DNA of 5,821 nt from Gammaproteobacteria bacterium (GCA_002708205.1 PAMR01000007.1:73961-79781), one strand, 5' to 3'. Positions 1 through 5,821 are shown, counted from the stretch's first letter. Translations and numbers: made by a program. The notes: generated by a model from the sequence alone, not told the origin.

Positions 1-21
1 GCTTTTTAGACCGTGAGTGAT

Positions 22-66
22 GAGGTGAGCTATGGAATCGACAAATTGCCTTTTATAGCTCACCTC
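22..66. repeat. Perfect 12-bp inverted repeat (stem-loop) just after the thiolase gene
   Basis: The arms are GAGGTGAGCTAT at 22-33 and its exact reverse complement ATAGCTCACCTC at 55-66, separated by 21 bases. Read on the minus strand, the stem begins 4 bases after the thiolase stop codon, where a transcription terminator or mRNA 3'-end stabilising hairpin would be expected. No T-tract follows the stem in the minus direction, so it is not a canonical intrinsic terminator. In plus-strand RNA, two G-U and two A-U pairs (34-37 with 51-54) would lengthen the stem to 16 bp. The repeat is seen directly; its role is inferred. It could instead be a dispersed intergenic repeat or a site for an unseen gene to the left. 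Confidence 0.6.
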
Positions 67-70
67 TACT

Positions 71-1282
71 CTAATCGTCCGCCATTAACACTAATGTGCC
101 TGTCGTCGACAAACTACCTCCAGTTCCATTGACTACACAGGTACGAGCGTCGGTTTGTTTGCCCTTGTCACCGTGAACTCCATCTTCGGCGGTTTGTGAA
201 AGCTGTCGGTAGGCTTCGACCAGCAAGGGCATTCCGTACATACCTGAATGGTTAAAAGATAATCCTCCTCCATTGGTATTTACTGGAAATTTTCCGCCTG
301 GAGCTGCATGACCATCTTTCCACAGCGTATGACCCTCTCCAGGTGGAGTAAGACCTAGCATTTCAGCGGTAATTGCCACCGTGATAGTAAATGAATCGTA
401 GATCATGGCCATTTCCATGTCGGATGGTCCCATCCCCGCCATAGTGTATGCCGTCTGTGCTGAATGGCGTGCAGAGGTTGCTGTGAAGTCTCCCATTTCG
501 AGCATGTTACCGTGACTCATACTTTCTCCAGCGCCGGCAATCCAAACGGGTTTGTTATTTAAACCTGCCGCTACTTTCGGGCTCACGACTAGTACTGCAC
601 CTCCGTGGTCAGTGACCATGCAGCAGTGCAAGATAGTTAATGGCCAAGAGATCATTCGTGATTCTTGGACTCCTTGAACGGTTATCGGCCCACCAAACGG
701 ATGCTTTTCTTTCGAGTACATGGCAGCTCTTGGATTAAGAGTAGCCCAATCTCGTGTGACCTTGGCAATATGCGCATAGTCCTCAGAGGTCGTTCCGTAC
801 CTGTGCATATGACGTACCATGGCATGCGAATAGTTAGAGGGTGCGCCCCCTAATCCGTAAGCCATGCTCATTTCCGCAGCTGGGGATAAGGCTCCAGCTC
901 CTGCCCCATAGTTACCTGATCCACCGCCTCCTATCTTCCGACGAGAGTGGCCGTTTTCTCCATGGCTAATCAACGCAACGTCAATAATACCTGAGTGAAT
1001 TGCGGCAAGAGCATGGTGCACATGCATTTCAAAGGAGCAACCGCCAACAGCCGTTGTGTCGATGTACTTTGGTGTTATACCTAAGTGTTCACACAATTCG
1101 GTTGACCAGCCGGTCGAAAAAACTCCTTCGATCTTTGCGATGGGTATGCCGGTTTGGTCGCACACATTTTTTATTGCTTGTATGTGTAACTCAAGGGCAG
1201 TTACGGGGTTTTCTAAAAAACCGATTTCGTTGGCTTCTGCTGCACCAGCAATCGCTGCCGCTTTAAATAATTGTCCTGGCAT
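71..1282 (-). CDS. Thiolase-superfamily protein (Ltp2/SCP-x-like, DUF35-associated)
   Basis: This 403-residue protein has the length and layout of a thiolase-fold enzyme acting on acyl-CoA in the cytoplasm. Visible landmarks are the substituted nucleophile-loop region VGGCSFEMHVHHA (C82), the YDSFT motif (Y295) typical of Ltp2/SCP-x-type thiolases, the NTNGG...NHSG block (335-347, H345) matching the thiolase NxNGG...GHPxG motif, and a C-terminal CVVNGTGG stretch (382-389). The classical N-x-x-C-[AGS]-S-G signature is missing, so simple acetoacetyl-CoA chemistry is uncertain. Retro-Claisen thiolysis and retro-aldol cleavage, as in steroid Ltp2, are both possible. The ATG is preceded by GAGGAG (1290-1295, 7-base spacing). 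The DUF35 gene lies 4 bases upstream, and proteins of that family form complexes with such thiolases. Family assignment is confident; reaction and substrate are not. Confidence 0.9.
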   Translation of the reverse strand: MPGQLFKAAAIAGAAEANEIGFLENPVTALELHIQAIKNVCDQTGIPIAKIEGVFSTGWSTELCEHLGITPKYIDTTAVGGCSFEMHVHHALAAIHSGIIDVALISHGENGHSRRKIGGGGSGNYGAGAGALSPAAEMSMAYGLGGAPSNYSHAMVRHMHRYGTTSEDYAHIAKVTRDWATLNPRAAMYSKEKHPFGGPITVQGVQESRMISWPLTILHCCMVTDHGGAVLVVSPKVAAGLNNKPVWIAGAGESMSHGNMLEMGDFTATSARHSAQTAYTMAGMGPSDMEMAMIYDSFTITVAITAEMLGLTPPGEGHTLWKDGHAAPGGKFPVNTNGGGLSFNHSGMYGMPLLVEAYRQLSQTAEDGVHGDKGKQTDARTCVVNGTGGSLSTTGTLVLMADD

Positions 1283-1286
1283 TTGG

Positions 1287-1721
1287 TTACTCCTCGACTA
1301 CGCGCCAATAGGGAATGAAGGTGTCGTCGTTGGCTTGCTCGAACTCAACCTTCACGGCAGCGCCAACCTGAATATCTTCTGGCTTAGTCGCGTCCACACC
1401 CCTTAATACTGTCAGCATTCGATCTCCCTCTTTGAGATCAATGTAGGCGGTGACGAAAGGGACTTCCTCAGCCCATGGTCCAAAAGCCATGTGTTGGACT
1501 GCGTAAGTGTGAATGCTCCCTTCACCGCTACCTTCGATCCATTCGAGATTAGTAGAGTGACAGTTAGGACATATGTGTCTTGGATACCAATGCACGCGAT
1601 TGCAGTCGACGCAGCGCGGTAGCATTAATTGGCCGTTTTTCGCTCCTTCCCAGAAAGGCTTCGTATGATTACCCTGGTTAGGAATAGGTTTGTTGTAACT
1701 CAACTTCGGGTCCCCTCCCAT
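1287..1721 (-). CDS. DUF35 zinc-ribbon/OB-fold protein, partner of the thiolase
   Basis: The product has 144 residues. An N-terminal helix (about 15-30, with KPFWEGAKNGQL) leads into a rubredoxin-like zinc ribbon with four cysteines in two CxxC pairs, C37-VD-C40 and C51-PN-C54. A beta-rich OB-fold follows (about 65-140), including GSIHTYAVQH and the segment FVTAYIDLKEGDRML. This is the standard DUF35 (OB_aCoA_assoc) architecture at its usual length, with all zinc ligands present. Such proteins bind thiolase-superfamily partners and are needed for activity in characterised cases: ChsH2's DUF35 domain with Ltp2, and the archaeal HMG-CoA synthase-thiolase complex. The ATG is fixed by an in-frame TAA immediately before it and by AGGA at 1727-1730, 5 bases away. 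It is the first gene of the leftward unit, and the ribosome site for the thiolase lies in its last codons. Confidence 0.92.
   Translation of the reverse strand: MGGDPKLSYNKPIPNQGNHTKPFWEGAKNGQLMLPRCVDCNRVHWYPRHICPNCHSTNLEWIEGSGEGSIHTYAVQHMAFGPWAEEVPFVTAYIDLKEGDRMLTVLRGVDATKPEDIQVGAAVKVEFEQANDDTFIPYWRVVEE
1290..1295 (-). promoter_or_regulatory. Ribosome binding site of the thiolase gene, inside the DUF35 terminus
   Basis: GAGGAG on the minus strand lies 7 bases before the thiolase ATG and is made up of the last two Glu codons and part of the stop codon region of the DUF35 gene. The overlap suggests that the two products are translationally coupled and made together, as expected for complex partners. 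Confidence 0.75.
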
Positions 1722-1817
1722 TTATTTCCTAAGCATGTTACCGCATTCAGAAGTAAACGACGTGATTGCAGTTTTTTTTTCGAAAAGAACTTTAGTTAGC
1801 CAATTTAATTCCATTCG

Positions 1818-1833
1818 CGATGACTAGCTATCG
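1818..1833. promoter_or_regulatory. Interrupted palindrome, candidate operator
   Basis: The sequence CGATGACTAGCTATCG is symmetric around a central CTAG: the outer CGAT/ATCG and the inner CTAG match, with two mismatched pairs between them, so 12 of 16 bases pair. It lies near the middle of the divergent region, where one dimeric repressor or activator could control both units. The symmetry is seen directly, but a dyad of this quality can occur by chance, so the operator role is only a suggestion. Confidence 0.25.
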
Positions 1834-1890
1834 TGCTTGTCAGAGATCGACGTAGCAACTCGAAGAGCTTACATTAGGCATATCGAAATA

Positions 1891-1896
1891 GAGGAG
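1891..1896 (+). promoter_or_regulatory. Ribosome binding site that fixes the GTG start of the MaoC gene
   Basis: GAGGAG lies 6 bases upstream of GTG at 1903. An in-frame TAG at 1897-1899 sits between them, so no earlier start is possible. The next in-frame Met is residue 138, far too late. The GTG start is therefore well supported. Confidence 0.85.
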
Positions 1897-1902
1897 TAGA
1901 CA

Positions 1903-2775
1903 GTGGCTACATACCAAGCTTTGGCGGCGCTGCCGGGTGGCGATCCTGGTCCGTGGGGAGATTCAGTCAACATATCATACGATCAACGTGACGTTTTGTT
2001 GTACGCGGTTGGTATCGGGCTAGCAGATTTAGGCTTTATTTATGAAAAACACCCCGATTTTGCCGTTTTCCCCACTTTTGCAATACGGTGGGGTGGTTCG
2101 GGAGCACCTGTTGATATCAATTTGATCCCAAACTCACCTGGACCTTTGACAATAGATGCTGAACGTTATCTCGAAGTTTTAAAACCGCTGCCCCTATCCG
2201 GAAGTGTCTCTGTGCGATCACGCTTGATTGGGGTGCATCCTCGAGGCAAAGGAAATGGGTTTTGTGAGTATGAGAGTGTGGTGTCGGATGCGGAAGGAAA
2301 CGATTGTATTCGTATGGTCAACGGCTCTTTTCGACGTGGAGTTGAGGCGCTCGGTGATATAGAACCCTTTGATGGTTCCGGGACGACATATTCGGAAAAA
2401 ATAGCTATCCCAACCGTTTCACCTACATATACTACCGAAGCCCTTATTGCTGAGAATCAAGCACATATCTATCGACTATCGGGTGACTATAATCCGTTAC
2501 ATATTGATCCAGACTCCGCCAAATTTGGAGGATTTGATGAGCCGATATTGCATGGTTTATGTACTTTTGGACATTGTGCGCACCTGTTATTAAAGGCCAT
2601 ATGCGATGGAGATCCTGGGCGTTTTCGTAAGATCAAGGTGCGTTTTTCGTCGCCAGTTTTTCTTGGTGACACCCTTCGAATTTCCGCATGGCAGGATGGC
2701 CCGGGGCGGGTCATATTCAATGGTGCTGTGGGAGACAAAGAGGTCGTATCAAACGCTTATTTCGAGTATGAGTAA
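1903..2775 (+). CDS. MaoC-family double-hotdog 2-enoyl-CoA hydratase
   Basis: The 290-residue product is a hydratase-2-type enzyme, expected to add water to trans-2-enoyl-CoA to give (R)-3-hydroxyacyl-CoA. The N-terminal half (about 15-150) is a degenerate hotdog domain with the usual PLPLSGSVSVRSRL segment. The C-terminal half carries the catalytic signature YRLSGDYNPLHIDPDSA (190-206), with D195, N197 and H200 as the expected active-site residues, then FDEPILHGLCTFG (211-223). Length and two-domain layout match the hydratase domain of eukaryotic peroxisomal multifunctional enzyme 2 and its stand-alone bacterial relatives. There is no signal peptide, so it is cytoplasmic. It opens the rightward unit, and its TAA shares one base with the next gene's ATG. 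Steroid ChsH1-ChsH2 splits this fold over two chains; here it is one. Substrate unknown. Confidence 0.93.
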   Translation: MATYQALAALPGGDPGPWGDSVNISYDQRDVLLYAVGIGLADLGFIYEKHPDFAVFPTFAIRWGGSGAPVDINLIPNSPGPLTIDAERYLEVLKPLPLSGSVSVRSRLIGVHPRGKGNGFCEYESVVSDAEGNDCIRMVNGSFRRGVEALGDIEPFDGSGTTYSEKIAIPTVSPTYTTEALIAENQAHIYRLSGDYNPLHIDPDSAKFGGFDEPILHGLCTFGHCAHLLLKAICDGDPGRFRKIKVRFSSPVFLGDTLRISAWQDGPGRVIFNGAVGDKEVVSNAYFEYE

Positions 2776-3863
2776 TGGACTTCCCTGGGATTGAATGGGA
2801 CATTGCCTCTCCAGATGAGTTGGGCTTTGATTCGGATAAATTGCGCAGTGCGGTAACTCGAGCCGAAGCGACGGAGATCGATTGGCCGACGGACATTTCG
2901 ATGATCGTCGCTCAAGAAGATCCGCCGCCCTACAACAGACGATTTGGACCCACCAAGCCTCGCGGGCCGACGGGAGGAATTGTGGTTCGGTCCGGTCGAG
3001 TTGCAGCAGTGTGGGGAGATCCTGAGCGTGTTGATGTCACCTTTAGCGCGACGAAGAGCTATCTGTCGACTTGTGCTGGGCTAGCTTATGATCAAGGGTT
3101 GATTCCACATCTGGATACACCGATCTATGCCTCGTTGCCAATCGAGGCGTTTTCCAGTGTCCATAATCAAAAAATAACCTGGCGACATCTGTTACAACAG
3201 ACGAGTGAATGGTCTGGTTCACTTTTTGGTATTCCGGATACTGTCGACCATAATCGTTCAGTGATGCAGGATGAAACCGGCGGGAGCCAAAAAAAAGGTG
3301 TCGCTCGACTTTTAAGAGAGCCTGGCGCTTTTTGGGAATACAACGATGTGCGAGTTAATGCATTAGCCTATGCGTTGCTGCACCTTTTTAGAGAACCTCT
3401 TGTAGACGTACTACGACGGGACATTATGGGGCCCATTGACGCAACGAATGGTTGGGATTGGTACCCTTACGAAAATGCCTACGTTGACATTGATGGAAGA
3501 TCGCTGCCTTCGGTACCGGGTGGAGCGCACTGGGGCGGTGGTATTTGGATTAGCACCTACGATCACGCCCGTTTCGGTCTCTTATGGCTCAATAATGGTG
3601 TGTGGAATGGTAAGCGGTTGCTTTCCGACGATTGGGTAAACGAGTCTTTACGCGTCTGTTCCGTCAATAGACGATATGGTTTTATGTGGTGGCTTAACAC
3701 CGCGCATACAGCCTGGAAGAACGCAAGTGAAGGCGCATTCGCGGCTCAAGGTGCCGGTGGAAATGTGGTTTGTGTAGTACCAGAATTTGACATAGTAGTA
3801 GTGACCCGTTGGTCGAAAAATCCAAGCGCTATCGTTGATGGTGTACTAGAGGCCGTTCGGTAA
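2775..3863 (+). CDS. Serine hydrolase, class C beta-lactamase/esterase fold
   Basis: The 362-residue product belongs to the beta-lactamase-related serine hydrolases, which include esterases and amide hydrolases. The nucleophile motif SATK is at 91-94 (S91 nucleophile, K94 general base) and the Tyr motif is YND (189-191) within WEYNDVRVNALAYALL. The usual KTG/HTG position appears to be AAQGAGGN (323-330), followed by strands VVCVVPEFDIVVV. With no N-terminal signal peptide it probably acts in the cytoplasm, which argues against a resistance beta-lactamase and for an ester- or amide-cleaving catabolic enzyme. The first possible start is the ATG overlapping the previous TAA (in-frame TGA at 2769-2771), implying translational coupling with the MaoC gene. 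The closest characterised types may be EstB-like esterases or 6-aminohexanoate-dimer hydrolase; the substrate cannot be chosen from sequence. Confidence 0.9.
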   Translation: MDFPGIEWDIASPDELGFDSDKLRSAVTRAEATEIDWPTDISMIVAQEDPPPYNRRFGPTKPRGPTGGIVVRSGRVAAVWGDPERVDVTFSATKSYLSTCAGLAYDQGLIPHLDTPIYASLPIEAFSSVHNQKITWRHLLQQTSEWSGSLFGIPDTVDHNRSVMQDETGGSQKKGVARLLREPGAFWEYNDVRVNALAYALLHLFREPLVDVLRRDIMGPIDATNGWDWYPYENAYVDIDGRSLPSVPGGAHWGGGIWISTYDHARFGLLWLNNGVWNGKRLLSDDWVNESLRVCSVNRRYGFMWWLNTAHTAWKNASEGAFAAQGAGGNVVCVVPEFDIVVVTRWSKNPSAIVDGVLEAVR

Positions 3864-3869
3864 TTTACG

Positions 3870-5483
3870 GTGGATGCAGTCTACGACTACATAGTGGTGG
3901 GGGCAGGCACAGCGGGTTGTGTCCTTGCGAATCGATTGTCCGCGCGAGGTGACTCGGTCTTATTGCTTGAGGCTGGTGGACGGGACGACTATTTTTGGAT
4001 AGATATTCCAGTTGGTTATTTATATACCATCGGAAATCCGCGAACCGACTGGTGTTATGAGATTGAACCAGATCCGGGTTTGAATGGAAGAACGCTCGGA
4101 TATGCGCGTGGAAGGGTTTTGGGTGGATGTTCATCGATCAATGCGATGGTCTACATGCGTGGACAAAGTGCCGATTATGATCATTGGGCAAAATTAGGTA
4201 ATCGAGGATGGTCCTGGTCGGATGTTCTCCCTGTCTTTAAAGCTTCTGAAAGTTATCAGCACGGTGCCGATTTGTATCACGGTGCTGATGGTGAATTACG
4301 TGTTGAAGAACGACGGGTTAGCTGGGAAGTGCTTGATGCCTGGCGTGAGGCCGCGGATAGTGTGGGAATCCCTAAGATTAAGGAATTCAATCGTGGGGAT
4401 AATTTTGGCAATGCCTATTTTCAGATGAATCAGAAACGCGGAGTACGTTGGAGTGCTACCAAAGCGTTTCTTCGACCAGTTATGAGTAGGGCTGGATTAG
4501 ATGTACTCTCCGATACGACTGTCCAGAATATAACTTTTGACAAATCCTCTCAGAAATTACGCGCTACCGGTTTGGTAGCCCGAGGAAAATTTGGAGAACA
4601 AATATTTAGAGCGAATAAAGAGGTGATTTTGAGTGCCGGTTCGATAGGTTCTCCTCAATTGCTGCAAACGTCAGGCATAGGTTCACCAGAGGTTTTGTCG
4701 AAGAGTGGTGTAGATGTACTTCATCCGCTCGATGGAGTTGGTGAAAATTTACAAGATCACCTCCAGATTCGAAGCATTTACTACGTTCACAATACGGTTA
4801 CGCTCAATCAAATGACCCAAACATGGTGGGGTAAAGCTCGAATGGCCTTGCAATACGCTCTCATGAAAAGCGGCCCTTTGACTATGCCGCCATCGCAATT
4901 AGGCGCGTTTGATAAAAGTCATCCTTCCGAAGCCTTTGCCGATATGGAGTGGCATGTACAACCGTTATCTCTTGATCGATTTGGCGAACCTTTGCATTCA
5001 TTTGATGCGATAACCCCATCCGTTTGCAATCTTCGCCCGACGAGCCGAGGACAGGTGCATATCACGAATTCGGATCCAAACACTCCACCTTCCATTAGAC
5101 TGAACTATTTGTCGACGTATAGAGATCAACAAGTCGCTTTAGCGGGGATACGTCGCACGAGAGAGATCATGGCAGCCGAAAATTTAAAGAGATTTGAGCC
5201 TGAAGAATGGAAGCCTGGCGCGCATCTACAAACAGATGCGGAGTTGCTGGAGGCAGCCGGCGATTTGGGTACCACCATCTTTCATCCTGTAGGGACATGC
5301 AAAATGGGTAATGACCCAATGGCCGTCGTTGATGACCGCCTACGCGTACATGGAATTGATAGTTTGCGTGTCATAGACGCGTCAATCATGCCGACAATCA
5401 CTTCGGGAAATACGAATGCTCCAACGGTGATGATTGCTGAAAAAGGGGCTCAATTCGTTCTAAATGAAAATTCAGCTCGGTGA
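3870..5483 (+). CDS. GMC-family FAD-dependent alcohol dehydrogenase (choline dehydrogenase-like)
   Basis: The 537-residue flavoprotein is expected to oxidise an alcohol to an aldehyde. The FAD-binding GAGTAG is at 11-16 with the ribose-binding acidic residue in LLLEAGG (E34). GMC signature 1 runs through GRVLGGCSSINAMVYMRG (81-98) and signature 2 is GSIGSPQLLQTSGIG (257-271). The catalytic His is in HPVGTCKMG (H472), with the partner Asn in SGNTNAP (about N516). The residue aligned with the covalently flavinylated His of choline oxidase is Ile90, so FAD should be non-covalent. No signal peptide is seen, so it is more likely a quinone-linked or soluble dehydrogenase than a secreted oxidase. 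It starts at GTG, 6 bases after the hydrolase stop and in the same frame, without a clear Shine-Dalgarno. Substrate (aliphatic, cyclic or polyether alcohol) unresolved; not specifically betA. Confidence 0.93.
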   Translation: MDAVYDYIVVGAGTAGCVLANRLSARGDSVLLLEAGGRDDYFWIDIPVGYLYTIGNPRTDWCYEIEPDPGLNGRTLGYARGRVLGGCSSINAMVYMRGQSADYDHWAKLGNRGWSWSDVLPVFKASESYQHGADLYHGADGELRVEERRVSWEVLDAWREAADSVGIPKIKEFNRGDNFGNAYFQMNQKRGVRWSATKAFLRPVMSRAGLDVLSDTTVQNITFDKSSQKLRATGLVARGKFGEQIFRANKEVILSAGSIGSPQLLQTSGIGSPEVLSKSGVDVLHPLDGVGENLQDHLQIRSIYYVHNTVTLNQMTQTWWGKARMALQYALMKSGPLTMPPSQLGAFDKSHPSEAFADMEWHVQPLSLDRFGEPLHSFDAITPSVCNLRPTSRGQVHITNSDPNTPPSIRLNYLSTYRDQQVALAGIRRTREIMAAENLKRFEPEEWKPGAHLQTDAELLEAAGDLGTTIFHPVGTCKMGNDPMAVVDDRLRVHGIDSLRVIDASIMPTITSGNTNAPTVMIAEKGAQFVLNENSAR

Positions 5484-5485
5484 TT

Positions 5486-5821
5486 TCAAGGGGTCTGTGA
5501 TTCTAAAGATCGAGTCTTACGGTTGATGTAGTTGTTATTCCATCGCCAGGCTAGTAGACCAACCCCGACATTAGTAACGGCGGTGGCTAAGAATATGCCT
5601 TGGTAGCCCCAAAAATAATCCCCTGCATATACCAGCGGGACGTAAATAATGATTGTTCGCAATAAAGATATGACAAAAGGCGGGGCCGGTTTACCGAGCG
5701 CGTTGAAACTGGAGCTTGCCACTTGTGTCATGCCCATAAACCCGATACTTAGGGGGATATAAAGAAAGAACCAGTAGGCGACAGCGACCACTGTCTCATT
5801 GTCATCGATTAGCGAGGCTAT
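5486..5821 (-). CDS. MATE-family efflux transporter, C-terminal part (runs off the right edge)
   Basis: The frame stays open to the window end, giving the last 111 residues; the start and most of the protein lie outside. Three hydrophobic segments are visible (about 11-31, 46-66 and 73-93), and the intervening SSSFNALGKPAPPFVISLLRT is typical of the C-terminal bundle of MatE/NorM-like Na+ or H+ antiporters. Upstream of an internal GTG, the in-frame residues IASLIDDNET continue the family pattern, so that GTG is not the true start. The end is a basic tail (WNNNYINRKTR). It is transcribed towards the GMC gene, with 2 bases between the two stop codons. It is an inner-membrane exporter of unknown substrate, probably not part of the neighbouring catabolic units. 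Confidence 0.85.
   Translation of the reverse strand: MASLIDDNETVVAVAYWFFLYIPLSIGFMGMTQVASSSFNALGKPAPPFVISLLRTIIIYVPLVYAGDYFWGYQGIFLATAVTNVGVGLLAWRWNNNYINRKTRSLESQTP

Larger units (their letters stand above)
1722..1902. promoter_or_regulatory. Divergent intergenic control region
   Basis: This 181-bp gap separates the 5' ends of the leftward DUF35-thiolase unit and the rightward MaoC-hydrolase-GMC unit, so promoters for both directions must lie here or within the flanking genes. It contains a run of nine T (1772-1780) running into the palindrome TTTTCGAAAA (1777-1786), and an interrupted dyad at 1818-1833. A TTGTCA hexamer at 1837-1842 resembles a -35 box, but no good -10 box sits at the right distance. 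I could not assign a sigma-70 promoter with confidence in either direction. No regulator gene is present in the window. Confidence 0.6.

Noticed and set aside
665..1406. Plus-strand open frames at 665-853, 1000-1266 and 1056-1406 opposite the thiolase and DUF35 genes
   Set aside because: They are antisense to two well-supported genes, have no ribosome binding sites or recognisable domains, and have unprotein-like composition.
1837..1865. TTGTCA as a sigma-70 -35 box for the MaoC operon
   Set aside because: The sequences 16-18 bases downstream (around CTCGAA) do not resemble a -10 box, so no promoter was called.
2487..2794. Open frames at 2487-2738 (minus) and 2606-2794 (plus) within the MaoC gene
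   Set aside because: They overlap the conserved catalytic C-terminal half of the MaoC protein in other frames and show no family features.
3436..4428. Open frames at 3436-3639 and 4222-4428 (plus) and 3865-4134 (minus) within the hydrolase and GMC genes
   Set aside because: They lie inside genes with intact motifs and continuous reading frames; there is no sign of independent translation.
5500..5518. Possible hairpin TAAAGA-tcgag-TCTTA just after the GMC stop
   Set aside because: Only about four consecutive pairs form, and no T-run follows, so it cannot be supported as a terminator.
5486..5791. A complete 101-residue small membrane protein starting at the GTG at 5789-5791
   Set aside because: The frame continues upstream to the window edge with MATE-like sequence, so this is the C-terminal part of a larger transporter.
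1..5821. Mobile elements, CRISPR arrays, tRNA or rRNA genes
   Set aside because: No transposase or integrase motifs, regularly spaced repeats, or RNA-gene structures were seen; nearly all of the window is coding.

Overview
The window carries six protein-coding genes and almost no non-coding DNA. Clear Shine-Dalgarno sequences, GTG as well as ATG starts, and overlapping or nearly abutting genes show bacterial DNA. Base composition is moderate, roughly half G+C by eye. The gene families (Ltp2-type thiolase with a DUF35 partner, MaoC hydratase, GMC oxidoreductase, cytoplasmic beta-lactamase-fold hydrolase) are commonly found together in proteobacteria and actinobacteria that degrade lipids, steroids or other hydrophobic compounds. 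The lack of high-GC codon bias makes a proteobacterium, possibly marine, more likely. That taxonomic guess is weak.

Layout. Bases 1-70 hold a perfect 12-bp stem-loop just past the end of a minus-strand gene. On the minus strand, a two-gene unit runs leftward from about 1721: a DUF35 zinc-ribbon/OB-fold protein (1287-1721), then a thiolase-superfamily protein (71-1282), separated by 4 bases. A 181-bp divergent intergenic region (1722-1902) contains a 9-T run and an interrupted dyad. On the plus strand, a tight three-gene unit follows: a MaoC-type double-hotdog enoyl-CoA hydratase (1903-2775), a serine hydrolase of the class C beta-lactamase fold (2775-3863, sharing one base with the previous stop codon), and a GMC-family FAD-dependent alcohol dehydrogenase (3870-5483). 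A minus-strand MATE-family transporter (5486 to the right edge, C-terminal part only) meets the GMC gene tail to tail, with 2 bases between the stop codons.

How the genes may work together (inference). The five genes around the divergent promoter look like a catabolic cassette. The hydrolase could open an ester or amide. The GMC enzyme could oxidise an alcohol to an aldehyde, which would become an acyl-CoA through enzymes outside the window. The MaoC protein could hydrate a 2-enoyl-CoA. The thiolase-DUF35 pair could then split the chain by retro-Claisen or retro-aldol cleavage. This resembles, without copying, the hydratase plus Ltp2-DUF35 step of actinobacterial steroid side-chain degradation. 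The substrate cannot be read from the sequence. The MATE transporter appears to belong to a separate unit.

I found no RNA genes, CRISPR arrays, insertion sequences or other mobile elements. The window looks mostly like ordinary accessory metabolism. The points that deserve a second look are the thiolase active site, the hairpin, the divergent control region and the same-frame hydrolase-GMC junction.
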